A stretch of 64,000 nucleotides of DNA from Chryseobacterium scophthalmum (GTDB lineage: Bacteria; Bacteroidota; Bacteroidia; Flavobacteriales; Weeksellaceae), in the NCBI RefSeq assembly GCF_900143185.1, contig NZ_FSRQ01000001.1:1116001-1180000 (forward strand), written 5' to 3'. How positions within the stretch are numbered: position 1 is the stretch's first letter; each line of letters begins with the position of its first letter. This document shows positions 1-8,129 of the stretch, in pieces. The translations under genes and the position numbers were made by a program. The notes beneath the pieces were generated by a model, which saw nothing but the letters and a program-made list of their open reading frames with translations, ran no database searches and was not told the DNA's origin.

Positions 1-1535
1 ATTACCGTTACTTTTACTTGTCCCGGATAAGTCAATTCATTCTGAATTTTCTCTGAAATATCGTAAGAAAGCTGAGAAGACATTTCGTCGTTTATTCTAC
101 TACTTTCTACCATAACTCTCAGTTCTCTACCCGCCTGAATTGCATAAGCTGAAGAAACACCTTCAAAACTTAATGCTGCAGCTTCAAGATCTTTTAGTCT
201 TTGGATATAAGATTCTAAAACCTGTCTTCTTGCTCCCGGTCTTGCTCCAGAAATTGCATCGGCAACCTGAATGATTGGAGACAATAAAGAAGTCATTTCT
301 ACTTCGTCGTGGTGAGCTCCGATTGCATTGATTACTTCTGCATTTTCACCATATTTTTCAGCCCATTGCATTCCTAAAAGTGCGTGTGGAAGTTCAGATT
401 CCTGCTCAGGAACTTTACCGATATCGTGTAAAAGACCTGCTCTTTTAGCTAATTTTACGTTTAATCCTAATTCTGCAGCCATTGTTGCAGCGATGTTGGC
501 AACTTCTCTTGAGTGCTGTAAAAGGTTTTGTCCGTATGAAGAACGGTATTTCATTCTACCAACGATTTTCACCAATTCAGGATGCAAACCGTGAATTCCT
601 AAATCGATAATGGTTCTTTTACCAACTTCGATAATTTCTTCTTCGATTTGTTTTCTTGTCTTTTCTACAACTTCTTCAATTCTTGCAGGGTGAATTCTAC
701 CGTCTGTAACCAATCTGTGAAGTGATAGTCTTGCAATCTCTCTTCTTACCGGATCAAAACATGAAAGAAGAATAGCTTCCGGAGTATCATCAACGATGAT
801 TTCTACACCTGTAACTGCTTCCAAAGCACGGATATTTCTACCTTCTCTACCGATAATTCTACCTTTTACTTCATCAGACTCAATATTAAATACCGAAACT
901 GAATTTTCAATCGCCTGTTCTGTACCAATTCTCTGAATAGTCTGAATAACGATTTTTCTTGCTTCGCTTTTCGCATTCAACTGAGCTTCTTCCATAATGC
1001 TCTGAACATGCGCCTGAGCTCTGGTTTTTGCTTCTGCTCTCATGGTTTCCACCAATTCTGCTTTAGCTTCTTCTGCAGTATAGTTTGAAATCTTTTCAAG
1101 CATTTCAACTTTCTTAGCAGTTGCCTGCTCCAGATCGCTTTGCTTTTTTTCTAAAATTTCGTTTTTCTTAGCATAATCAGCAATCTGTCTGTCTAAATCT
1201 TTTTCTAATTTCCCTGCTTTGCTAAGCTCGTCATTCAGCTTATTTTCTTTGTCTTTCGTTCTTTTTTCAGCGTCCTGCATTTTCTTTTCGCGAGCCTGAA
1301 TATCTGCATCGTGCTCTGACTTTAGTTCTAAGAATTTTTCTTTAGCTTGAAGATTCTTTTCTTTTTTTATGGATTCAGCTTGTACATTAGCTTTTTCTAT
1401 AAGGTTTTCAGCGTTCTTTTTTGCATCATCTACAATGAATTTAGCTTTTGTATTCAGTGAACTTTTAGAGAAAAACATCCCTGCTACTGCACCGATTACT
1501 AAGCAAATAACGCCTACTATAATGGCTGTTGTCAT
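1..1535 (-). CDS. rny: Ribonuclease Y, 3' end cut off by window edge
   Basis: Membrane-anchored endoribonuclease that initiates mRNA decay. The visible 511 residues start at an ATG (1533-1535) with one N-terminal membrane segment ([19 protein letters not shown]), followed by a long Lys/Glu-rich coiled coil (about residues 20-190). A KH domain follows ([15 protein letters not shown]), then an HD domain with the metal-binding HDIGK and GAHHDEVE motifs. The last visible residues (QVKVTV) lie within about ten codons of the usual family C-terminus, so only the tail is missing. A predicted 6S-like RNA and zapA lie just upstream on the same strand. Identification is secure from domain order and motifs; regulation cannot be read from the sequence. 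Confidence 0.96.
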   Translation of the reverse strand, partial: MTTAIIVGVICLVIGAVAGMFFSKSSLNTKAKFIVDDAKKNAENLIEKANVQAESIKKEKNLQAKEKFLELKSEHDADIQAREKKMQDAEKRTKDKENKLNDELSKAGKLEKDLDRQIADYAKKNEILEKKQSDLEQATAKKVEMLEKISNYTAEEAKAELVETMRAEAKTRAQAHVQSIMEEAQLNAKSEARKIVIQTIQRIGTEQAIENSVSVFNIESDEVKGRIIGREGRNIRALEAVTGVEIIVDDTPEAILLSCFDPVRREIARLSLHRLVTDGRIHPARIEEVVEKTRKQIEEEIIEVGKRTIIDLGIHGLHPELVKIVGRMKYRSSYGQNLLQHSREVANIAATMAAELGLNVKLAKRAGLLHDIGKVPEQESELPHALLGMQWAEKYGENAEVINAIGAHHDEVEMTSLLSPIIQVADAISGARPGARRQVLESYIQRLKDLEAAALSFEGVSSAYAIQAGRELRVMVESSRINDEMSSQLSYDISEKIQNELTYPGQVKVTV

Positions 1536-1600
1536 ATATATATTGAGTTTTAATTGTCTTGTTAACTTAAATAAAAAAACCCACAGCAATCCAGTGATTT

Positions 1601-1718
1601 AGAGTAAACTCCTAATCTTCACGATTTGATCTGATTTCTTCTCTCTGTAATCTGCGTAATGCAGCGCGCCATTGAAAAGACTTTCGAACATTAAATTGTT
1701 TAGCGTTGAGTTTACCTT
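1601..1718 (-). ncRNA. ssrS: Probable 6S RNA of the 6S-Flavo type
   Basis: In the 228-base gap between zapA and rny, the minus strand folds into a long rod. A perfect 8-bp closing stem GTAAACTC (1708-1715) pairs with GAGTTTAC (1604-1611). CTAA/TTAG extends it inside a bulge. A large open centre follows, then an inner stem CTTTTC/GAGAAG that carries a terminal hairpin CTGC-ATTAC-GCAG. A T-run (plus-strand A-run 1573-1579) follows the 3' end. Closing stem, central bubble and end hairpin are the architecture of 6S RNA, which binds RNA polymerase holoenzyme. A position directly downstream of zapA is where 6S lies in many bacteria. The 6S-Flavo family is known in Bacteroidota; assignment to it is inferred from fold and synteny. 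End points are approximate. Confidence 0.72.
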
Positions 1719-1763
1719 AATGTGTTAGAATTACTGTAGGCAGTTTGTTTCGGAAAAAAAAAT

Positions 1764-2051
1764 CTATTTTCCTATATCGTCCAGTGACCGATTAATTTCT
1801 GTTAATCTTTCGTTGGTTGATTTTATATTTTTATCATGATTCAGAGCAACTACTTCTGCGTTGGTTCCCAGTTTTAGGGCACACATTGCCAAAGCATCCT
1901 GTTTATCTCTTACATCAAAATTTTGTTCAAAATCTTTAATCATATTTTCTATTTGCTTCCCCACTTTACGCAGAGTTTCTTCTTCTGCTGCGGGTACATT
2001 TAGCGGATATACTCTTCCTGCAATGTTGATGGTTATTCTCCTTACCTCCAT
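1764..2051 (-). CDS. zapA: Cell division protein ZapA
   Basis: A 95-residue protein of normal ZapA length. The N-terminal beta part (MEVRRITINIAGRVYPL, then AAEEETLRKVGKQIENMI) matches ZapA, which bundles FtsZ protofilaments at the division ring; the rest is a predicted coiled coil used for tetramer formation. Its ATG shares one base with the stop of the preceding gene (TAATG), so the two are translationally coupled. A likely 6S RNA follows it. The assignment is from family resemblance and synteny with 6S RNA. Confidence 0.88.
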   Translation of the reverse strand: MEVRRITINIAGRVYPLNVPAAEEETLRKVGKQIENMIKDFEQNFDVRDKQDALAMCALKLGTNAEVVALNHDKNIKSTNERLTEINRSLDDIGK

Positions 2052-2353
2052 TATAATCCACTATTTTGAAGCTGTGCAATACAAAAGTCTACTTCTTTTA
2101 CCAATCTGTTGATGTGGTTTTTCATGAGTCTGTTGTGTTCAGGATTTCCTGATATTGCTGAATACAATTTTATATTTTTCTGTTCTTCTGCCAATACCTG
2201 ATTTTTCTTTCTCTCTTCATCGTATCTCGTCTTCAGCTCAGTATGCTCTTTATTTAATTCTAAATATTTTTCAGATAAATTTTGATAACTTTTTTGGAGG
2301 TTCAAAATCTTTTTTTCTATTTCTGAAAAATTATTTTCTAATTCTTGAAGCAT
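2051..2353 (-). CDS. Coiled-coil protein coupled to ZapA
   Basis: A 100-residue, highly charged protein that is almost entirely predicted coiled coil: heptad-like Leu/Ile spacing from residue 3 to about 65, no signal peptide and no membrane segment. It directly precedes zapA with a one-base stop/start overlap, so the two products are probably made in fixed ratio. By position it could be a division-ring partner comparable in role to E. coli ZapB, but no sequence motif proves homology. A small coiled coil before zapA is a recurrent arrangement in this group as far as I know. The function is inferred from context only. Confidence 0.7.
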   Translation of the reverse strand: MLQELENNFSEIEKKILNLQKSYQNLSEKYLELNKEHTELKTRYDEERKKNQVLAEEQKNIKLYSAISGNPEHNRLMKNHINRLVKEVDFCIAQLQNSGL

Positions 2354-2441
2354 TTCAGGTTTATAAATTTTCTAACTATTAGCAAAAATAGGAAAATATT
2401 AGTACCGATGAAAATAATAATCTCTATATTTTGACAAAAAT

Positions 2442-2471
2442 AAAAAAGGAGATGCCAAGCACCTCCTTTTT
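2442..2471 (-). terminator. Rho-independent terminator after porT
   Basis: The stem GGAG (2448-2451) pairs with CTCC (2463-2466), flanked on both sides by A/T runs that extend the helix. It is symmetrical enough to work on either strand. It lies 20 bases past the porT stop on the minus strand. Confidence 0.7.
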
Positions 2472-2490
2472 ATATTAATTTTATATTATA

Positions 2491-3273
2491 TTATTCAAAT
2501 TTCAAAACAAACATAACCGCTCTTGTTTGTAGTGTAGAAACTGCTGCAGACCAATATGGAGGCGTTGAAGCATTATCAGAAACCATTTCGTTATTCATGA
2601 AAAATGTACCTCTGATTGCGGGAGTTAATTTAAATTTATTAAAATAGAACTGAATTCCCATCTCTGCAGACCAAGCAAAATTGTGCGTTGTTGATCTGAA
2701 AACCTGCTGCATGTTATCATCCTGAGAATCTGAGTTTGACTGTAAATTAACAATATAATTCACACCAGCTGCAACATATGGTCTTGAGTTGTACCATCTG
2801 TCTCCGTGTAATTCCAACATAACAGGAATATCTACCAAAGTAGATTTAATATCTCTTACCCTATCTTTTTCTGTTAAAGCAATCGGAATGAAAGGAGGAT
2901 TCGTTAAACTTCCATCACTATAAATATTATTTGATTGGGTATTAAAAGTCAGTTGTCTCTGAGCAAACTGCAAACCTGGCTCTACTCTTACATCTAAATA
3001 ATCATTTAATCTGAATTTGGCTATAAGACCCGCCCCAAAGCTTGTGCTTTCTTTTGAAGATACCAAATTATGATTTTCATACATTCCGTATCTTGGGTTG
3101 AGTACAATTCTATAATCCAGTAAATTACCATTCAGATAAAAACCCCAACTCACTTTTTTCTGGTCAAAGTCTTCCAACTTGTCCATCCTGTTACGGGTTC
3201 TAAATTGAGCATTTGCAACTGTTGCAAAACTTACTGAGGCTAAAACCAGAGCTTTTAATAGAAATTTATTCAT
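2491..3273 (-). CDS. porT: PorT-like outer-membrane beta-barrel protein
   Basis: A 260-residue protein with a cleavable signal peptide (MNKFLLKALVLASVSFATVANA, cut before QFRTRNR). The rest alternates short amphipathic strands, as in an 8-stranded outer-membrane barrel: FGAGLIAKFRLNDYLDVRVEPGL in the middle and a C-terminal aromatic strand ending AVMFVLKFE. The N-terminal part (VSWGFYLNGNLLDYRI) resembles PorT, a T9SS-associated protein needed for secretion and gliding. The gene lies three bases after ubiE, a neighbourhood I recall from flavobacterial genomes. The T9SS link fits the two T9SS sorting-domain proteins elsewhere in the window. A generic PorT-family barrel is the alternative. Confidence 0.78.
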   Translation of the reverse strand: MNKFLLKALVLASVSFATVANAQFRTRNRMDKLEDFDQKKVSWGFYLNGNLLDYRIVLNPRYGMYENHNLVSSKESTSFGAGLIAKFRLNDYLDVRVEPGLQFAQRQLTFNTQSNNIYSDGSLTNPPFIPIALTEKDRVRDIKSTLVDIPVMLELHGDRWYNSRPYVAAGVNYIVNLQSNSDSQDDNMQQVFRSTTHNFAWSAEMGIQFYFNKFKLTPAIRGTFFMNNEMVSDNASTPPYWSAAVSTLQTRAVMFVLKFE

Positions 3274-3276
3274 AGG

Positions 3277-4008
3277 TTATTTTGTTGCTTTATAAATTGT
3301 GGCTATACCTAAACTTAATTTTTTGTATTCTACTTTTTTAAATCCTGTATCTAAAAGAATTTGTCTCATCTTTTCTCCAAAAGGAAATGCATTTACAGAA
3401 TCGGGAAGATAAGTATACGCCCTGTTGTCTTTAGAAACCAATCTGCCGATTGCCGGCAAAATATTTTTGAAATAAAACATATAAAATGGTCCTAAAAAAC
3501 CCTCTACCTTTGAAAACTCAAGAATATAAACACTCTTATTTTCTTTAACCACTCTTCTCAACTCTGCCAAACCTTTGGTAAGGTTCTCAAAATTCCTCAC
3601 TCCAAAAGCAACGGAAACAGCATCAAATCTATTGTCCTCGAAAGGTAAATTTTCTGCATCGCCCTTTTGCATGGAAATTTTGCCGTCTAAATTAAGTTTT
3701 TTTATTTTAATAACGCCAACATTTAACATTTGTTGCGACAAATCTAATCCCACTACTTTTGCACCGGTTCCTTTTTCTACCGCAATGGCCAAATCTCCGG
3801 TTCCTGTAGCGACATCCAACGTTTCTTTCGGGCTGTCGTGATTCATCCATTTTACCAGTTTATTTCTCCACAATACATCTATTTTCATAGACAAAACGTG
3901 GTTTAATAAATCGTATTTAGGCGCAATGTTGTCGAACATATCCTCTACCTGACTCTTTTTGCTAGATTCAGAATTGTAAGGCGTTACTTGGTTGATATCT
4001 TTTGTCAA
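3277..4008 (-). CDS. ubiE: Demethylmenaquinone C-methyltransferase
   Basis: A class I SAM-dependent methyltransferase of 243 residues that performs the last step of menaquinone synthesis (2-demethylmenaquinone to menaquinone). It shows the UbiE/COQ5 signatures: MFDNIAPKYDLLNHVLS near the N-terminus, SAM-binding LDVATGTGDLAIAVE, VGLDLSQQML, and AFGVRNFENLTKGLAE in the central part. Length is typical. Flavobacteria use menaquinone, so the ubiquinone branch is unlikely to apply. It sits in a tight minus-strand run with a small membrane protein (4012-4581) upstream and porT downstream, probably one transcript. Confidence 0.95.
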   Translation of the reverse strand: MTKDINQVTPYNSESSKKSQVEDMFDNIAPKYDLLNHVLSMKIDVLWRNKLVKWMNHDSPKETLDVATGTGDLAIAVEKGTGAKVVGLDLSQQMLNVGVIKIKKLNLDGKISMQKGDAENLPFEDNRFDAVSVAFGVRNFENLTKGLAELRRVVKENKSVYILEFSKVEGFLGPFYMFYFKNILPAIGRLVSKDNRAYTYLPDSVNAFPFGEKMRQILLDTGFKKVEYKKLSLGIATIYKATK

Positions 4009-4011
4009 AAC

Positions 4012-4581
4012 TTAAAACTTATAGTATTCTTTATAATAATTAAGATAATCCTGCTTGCGGAAAATCTTTGTACGGGACTCTACTTTCTGAATATTTTTGA
4101 TCATCTGATCATAGTCTTCATCTACATTATAATAAAAACCTTCTGTATAGAGTTTATTAAAACGTTTAGCTCCCCCATAATATTGTTTTCCGTCAATCAT
4201 GGTTTTATCCAGTGCCAAAAGTAATGAATCTTTTTTAAGATTGTACCCATAATATTGCTCATTGATATAATAATCTTTATGGGCAATATTTAAAAGACCA
4301 CGAATTTTATTTACCTCAAAAGCAGAATCATAAAGCATTTTCTTATTCTGATCAAAAACTTTTATAGAATTTTTCCCTTTCTGTAAGTCTACCTGAACAG
4401 ATTGGCCTGCCGAAATAATACCTTCAGGCTCATTATTTATTTTAAAATAGTAGGTATTGGGAGTAGGATTATCTACAAGGTAATAATTTTTCTTTGCTAA
4501 AAAGAAGTTGTAAATGGCAAAAGCACCGATAAATACCACAGCAGCAATAATTAAACCTTTTAAAGACGGATTGTTTTTCAT
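4012..4581 (-). CDS. Single-pass membrane protein, function unknown
   Basis: A 189-residue protein not assigned to a named family. It has one N-terminal membrane segment (about residues 9-28, LIIAAVVFIGAFAIYNFFLA), and the remainder, rich in Tyr, Lys and Asn, is probably periplasmic. After the anchor comes a short beta-rich stretch (NTYYFKINNEPEGIISAGQS), then a helical Tyr-rich half. The gene is the first of the minus-strand run leading into ubiE, three bases from it, and is divergent from the KAS III-like gene at 4682. Nothing shows a specific role in quinone metabolism. Confidence 0.75.
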   Translation of the reverse strand: MKNNPSLKGLIIAAVVFIGAFAIYNFFLAKKNYYLVDNPTPNTYYFKINNEPEGIISAGQSVQVDLQKGKNSIKVFDQNKKMLYDSAFEVNKIRGLLNIAHKDYYINEQYYGYNLKKDSLLLALDKTMIDGKQYYGGAKRFNKLYTEGFYYNVDEDYDQMIKNIQKVESRTKIFRKQDYLNYYKEYYKF

Positions 4582-4648
4582 AGATTGGCTGAAACAATTT
4601 TTGCAAATTTAATAATATTTTTAATTCTTTCTTATTAATATTAATTAT

Positions 4649-4656
4649 TAACTTTG
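4649..4656 (+). promoter_or_regulatory. Bacteroidota-type -7 box before the KAS III-like gene
   Basis: TAACTTTG is a perfect match to TAnnTTTG, ending 25 bases before the ATG at 4682. No clear TTG -33 element was found; the upstream stretch is A/T only. Confidence 0.55.
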
Positions 4657-4681
4657 CATCTTTAAAAAATTACATAAGCGA

Positions 4682-5749
4682 ATGCCAAATACGATCATTA
4701 TTGGTTCCGGATCTTATCTTCCGAATAGAATAATTGGAAGGGATTTTTTCTTAGATTCAGAGTTTTATACAGAAGACGGGGTGAAGATTGACAAACCTGC
4801 TGAGGAAACTATTGCAAAATTTGTAGAAATTACAGAAATAGAAAACAGGAGATTTATTGACGAAGATCTTTCAAATTCACAAATCGGTTTTGAAGCTGCA
4901 AAAATTGCTATTGCAGACGCAAATATAGACCAGGAAGAGCTTGATTATATTATCTACGCAAGTAATTTTGGTGAAGTTACCGTAAACGGATATGTAGATT
5001 TTATGCCGACAATGGCTGCAAGAGTTAAAAATAAACTGGGCATTAAAAACAGAAAATGTATTACTTATGATATGATTTTCGGTTGTCCGGGCTGGGTTGA
5101 AGCGATGATTTTGGCTGATAATTTAATTAAAGCTAATGTTGCAAAAACCATCCTTGTCATTGGAGCTGAAACTTTAAGCAGAGTAACCGATCCGCACGAT
5201 AGAAACAGAATGATTTTCGCAGACGGAGCCGGAGCTGTAGTAGTAAAAGCGACTGACGAAGAAAATGTAGGGATTATTGCTCATAATACAATCTGTGATA
5301 ATGGTGTTGAGCTTAATTATCTTGCAAACGGACCTTCTATCAACGAAGAATCAGATCAGACTCGTTTATTTGTAAGAATGCAGGGAAGAAAAATTTATGA
5401 GTACGCTCTTAAAAATGTTCCTGCAGCTATTAAAGAAACTATCGAAGACGCAAAATTGTCTATTGAAGACATCGACAAAATATTGATTCACCAAGCGAAT
5501 GCTAAAATGGATTATGCAATGATAGACAGACTTCACAAGCTTTATGATGTGAAAGATTACGATCATTCTGTATCTCCTATGACAGTTCAGGATTTGGGAA
5601 ATACCTCTGTAGCAACAATTCCTACCATGTTTGATTTAATAATTAAAGGAAAAATGGAGGGTCATACGTTTAAAGATAAAGGGAACATTGTGATGACTTC
5701 GGTTGGAGCCGGAATGAACATCAATGCGATCGTTTATAAATTTCCATAA
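4682..5749 (+). CDS. 3-oxoacyl-ACP synthase III family protein
   Basis: A thiolase-fold condensing enzyme of the FabH/KAS III type, 355 residues. The catalytic triad can be seen: Cys135 (DMIFGCPGW), His270 (LIHQANAKM) and Asn307 (DLGNTSVATIPT). The glycine-rich C-terminus GAGMNINAIVYKF is typical. Such enzymes join an acyl-CoA to malonyl-ACP, either starting fatty-acid synthesis or serving a specialised pathway. Flavobacteria usually carry a separate housekeeping fabH and several paralogues, and this one stands alone between a divergent promoter and its own terminator (5770-5806). Its substrate cannot be told. It is longer than E. coli FabH (317), with extra residues near position 25-45. Confidence 0.88.
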   Translation: MPNTIIIGSGSYLPNRIIGRDFFLDSEFYTEDGVKIDKPAEETIAKFVEITEIENRRFIDEDLSNSQIGFEAAKIAIADANIDQEELDYIIYASNFGEVTVNGYVDFMPTMAARVKNKLGIKNRKCITYDMIFGCPGWVEAMILADNLIKANVAKTILVIGAETLSRVTDPHDRNRMIFADGAGAVVVKATDEENVGIIAHNTICDNGVELNYLANGPSINEESDQTRLFVRMQGRKIYEYALKNVPAAIKETIEDAKLSIEDIDKILIHQANAKMDYAMIDRLHKLYDVKDYDHSVSPMTVQDLGNTSVATIPTMFDLIIKGKMEGHTFKDKGNIVMTSVGAGMNINAIVYKFP

Positions 5750-5769
5750 GAATATTAATTAAACAATAT

Positions 5770-5806
5770 AAAAAGCACAGGAAATTTATTTTTTGTGCTT
5801 TTTTTA
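5770..5806 (+). terminator. Rho-independent terminator after the KAS III-like gene
   Basis: AAAAAGCACA (5770-5779) pairs with TGTGCTTTTT (5794-5803), followed by more T. It overlaps the alternative GTG start (5795) of the next gene, which argues for the ATG at 5816. Confidence 0.8.
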
Positions 5807-5815
5807 AACCTGATT

Positions 5816-7021
5816 ATGCAAAAAAACTTCTTATTCATAGCCGCAATCTTCTTATTTTTAGAAGTTTATATTTTTCAGGCAATAAGAACCTTAACAGATA
5901 ATTTCTGGGTAAGACTAGGCTATATCGTTCTATCTTTAGCTGTTTACGGTGTTTTTGCCTATGAAGTCAGCCATTTCCAAAGAAGCGACCGAAGTACAGA
6001 AAGAGCTCAGATCACGATCTCTTTATTTTTAATTTTTATTTTACCTAAAATTTTCATTGTTCTGTTTTTATTGGTTGACGATATTTTCAGAACAGGAGGT
6101 TATTTGGTAGGATTAACAAAACCTACTGAGAATTTCTTCCCGGAAAGAAGGAAGTTTTTAAGCTTAATGGGATTAGGTCTAGGTGGTGTACTTTCAGCTT
6201 TGTTTATTGATGGGATCACATTTGGAAAATACCGACATACTGTAAGAAGAGTAAAAGTAAAATTCGCTAATCTTCCTAAAAGTTTTAAAGGATATAAAAT
6301 CATTCAGATCTCCGATGTTCACAGCGGTAGTTTTTCAGACCCAAGCAAACTGCAGCACGCCATTGATTTAATTAATGAACAAGATCCAGACTTAGTTTTA
6401 TTTACGGGAGATATGGTCAACAATGTTGCAGATGAATTCAAACCATTTATTCCTTTATTTTCTAAAATTAAAGCGAAAGACGGGAAATTTGCAGTCTTAG
6501 GAAACCATGATTACGGCGATTATGTAAAATGGAATTCTAAGGACGAACAAAACAAAAATCTTGAAACCTTAATTGATTATCAAAGACAAGCCGGATTTGA
6601 TATGCTTCGTAATGAAAACAGAATTATCGAAAAAAACGGAGAAAATATCTATATTTTAGGTGTTGAAAACTGGGGATTAAAGCCTTTTCCACAATATGGA
6701 GATATTGATAAAGCTTTGGAAAACGTTCCGCAAAGCGCCACTAAAATATTAATGAGCCACGACCCTACTCATTTTGATTACGTTGTGAAAAAACATCCTA
6801 AAGATATTCATTTAACGCTTTCAGGACATACACACGGAATGCAGTTTGGTTTAGATTTAAAAAATATAAAATGGTCTCCTGTACAATATCGTTATCCAAA
6901 ATGGGCTGATTTGTACGAAAGTGAAGGAAAAATGCTCTATGTAAACAGAGGTTTTGGAGTTTTAGGCTACCCAGGAAGAGTTGGGGTTTTACCAGAAATT
7001 ACGCTTTTTGAATTGAGTTAA
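5816..7021 (+). CDS. Membrane-anchored metallophosphoesterase
   Basis: A 401-residue protein with about four N-terminal membrane segments (residues 1-140, e.g. FLFIAAIFLFLEVYIFQAI) and a C-terminal calcineurin-like phosphoesterase domain of the YkuE/YaeI type. The metal-binding motifs are in order: QISDVHSGSF, FTGDMVNN, LGNHDYGDY, MSHDPTHFD and LSGHTHGMQFG. Homologues hydrolyse phosphodiester or lipid phosphates at the membrane; the substrate here is unknown. The ATG at 5816 is preferred because the longer GTG start at 5795 lies inside the upstream terminator. The gene is followed by a repeat-filled gap. Confidence 0.9.
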   Translation: MQKNFLFIAAIFLFLEVYIFQAIRTLTDNFWVRLGYIVLSLAVYGVFAYEVSHFQRSDRSTERAQITISLFLIFILPKIFIVLFLLVDDIFRTGGYLVGLTKPTENFFPERRKFLSLMGLGLGGVLSALFIDGITFGKYRHTVRRVKVKFANLPKSFKGYKIIQISDVHSGSFSDPSKLQHAIDLINEQDPDLVLFTGDMVNNVADEFKPFIPLFSKIKAKDGKFAVLGNHDYGDYVKWNSKDEQNKNLETLIDYQRQAGFDMLRNENRIIEKNGENIYILGVENWGLKPFPQYGDIDKALENVPQSATKILMSHDPTHFDYVVKKHPKDIHLTLSGHTHGMQFGLDLKNIKWSPVQYRYPKWADLYESEGKMLYVNRGFGVLGYPGRVGVLPEITLFELS

Positions 7022-7023
7022 AG

Positions 7024-7171
7024 ATGCGAGCTATGCGATACGAGTTTCGTGTTGCGAGATTCGCAATCAGGGATTTGGGTTTCGAGGTTTTTAGTTACAG
7101 GTTTAAATCTCGAATTTCAATCCACGAATCTTTAAACTCGAATCTCGGAACCCAAAACCCGAAACCCAAAA
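7024..7171 (+). repeat. Repeat-filled gap made of TTCGAG/CTCGAA words
   Basis: Between the phosphoesterase and the convergent deacetylase-like gene the sequence is low complexity, built from variants of TTCGAG, CTCGAA and GGGTTTCGAGG. The right part (CTCGAATC, then CCCAAAACCCGAAACCCAA) partly mirrors the left, so it can fold on itself. A 65-codon open frame runs through but has no protein-like composition. A second patch of the same words lies at 10880-10942. Confidence 0.55.
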
Positions 7172-7924
7172 CTAAAAAATATAATCCTTCATTCTTGAGG
7201 TCGCCAATTCCTTTTCATTGATCCATGAAAGTAAAGCTTCCAATTTATCCTCCATCTTTTTTCCTAAATAAAACCTTCGGTAAAACGGAACTTTAAACTG
7301 ATATTTATTGATATCAGTAAACTGCCAAGATTCAAGATAAATTAAGACAAAATCATCATTTTTCAAGGTTTCAAAAACCATATTCTGATAATACTGCATC
7401 GGCAAAATCTGAAAGACAAAATCGTTATAAGGCAACTGACTGTATGGAGAAATACTTTCCGGAACAATGCTTAACCCGTTGTCTTCGATAATTTCAGAGG
7501 TTCTTTTTAATCGTTTAAAAGGAAACAGAATATCAGCGTGATCGATGTTTGAGATATAATTAAAACCGATTGATTTTAAATCTTCCAAAGAAAACTGATT
7601 GTCTTTCTGGCGGATTCCTTTGATCTGTTTTTCAAGAAATTCCTGAATTGATTTTTTTACCTGATCGATCTTTTCAAGACTCGAATCTTTATTATAAAAA
7701 ACAATTTCATGCCCTTGAGCAGAAATTGCTTTTAGTAAATTCTGAAGTTTTTCTGCAATAGAAATCTCTACAAAAAAACTTGCTTTTATATCGTGAAGAT
7801 CTAAAATCCTGAGAATTGCTTTGGTATTGCTTTCGGAAATTTTCAATCTTTCATCATCAGAAATAATGCTGCTGTTTTTGGTTCCAGCTTCAAAGTTTAC
7901 GATGTTAAAAGTGAGCAATATCAT
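7172..7924 (-). CDS. Polysaccharide deacetylase-like protein, probably not a classical enzyme
   Basis: A 250-residue protein resembling the NodB/polysaccharide-deacetylase fold of the exosortase-associated (DUF3473) type: start MILLTFNIVNFEAG, central LDLHDIKASFFVEISIAEKL, SAQGHEIVFYNKD, and a C-terminal part FVLIYLESWQFTD. The metal-binding Asp and His-x3-His of active deacetylases are not evident; in particular the usual TFDVED after the first strand is TFNIVN. It may therefore be a non-catalytic relative. No signal peptide. It is convergent with the phosphoesterase gene and isolated. Confidence 0.7.
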   Translation of the reverse strand: MILLTFNIVNFEAGTKNSSIISDDERLKISESNTKAILRILDLHDIKASFFVEISIAEKLQNLLKAISAQGHEIVFYNKDSSLEKIDQVKKSIQEFLEKQIKGIRQKDNQFSLEDLKSIGFNYISNIDHADILFPFKRLKRTSEIIEDNGLSIVPESISPYSQLPYNDFVFQILPMQYYQNMVFETLKNDDFVLIYLESWQFTDINKYQFKVPFYRRFYLGKKMEDKLEALLSWINEKELATSRMKDYIF

Positions 7925-8042
7925 TCAATAGATTTTAGATGAAATTTATAATTAATAAAAATGATATTTTTTCCACAAGGAGTCAAAAGAGACGATTGCA
8001 AAAAATCAAAAGTTTACAAAATGTAAAACTTTAATTTATTAC

Positions 8043-8050
8043 TAATTTTG
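8043..8050 (+). promoter_or_regulatory. Orphan -7 box in the 7925-8129 gap
   Basis: TAATTTTG matches TAnnTTTG perfectly, but no plus-strand gene follows: transcription would run into the 3' end of the threonine dehydrogenase gene in antisense. It may be chance in A/T-rich DNA or a small-RNA promoter. Nothing else is seen in this gap. Confidence 0.25.
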
Positions 8051-8129
8051 TGCGCTTTTGAACAGCTTACTCCATAATAAAATCTTTTGCTGCTTTTGTG
8101 GTTTAAAAAATATTCTATAATTATCTTAA

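Noticed and set aside
5795..5815. GTG start for the phosphoesterase
   Set aside because: The codon is inside a clear rho-independent terminator; ATG at 5816 is better.
7024..7221. 65-codon open frame
   Set aside because: It lies entirely in TTCGAG word repeats and overlaps the 3' end of a convergent gene; composition is not protein-like.
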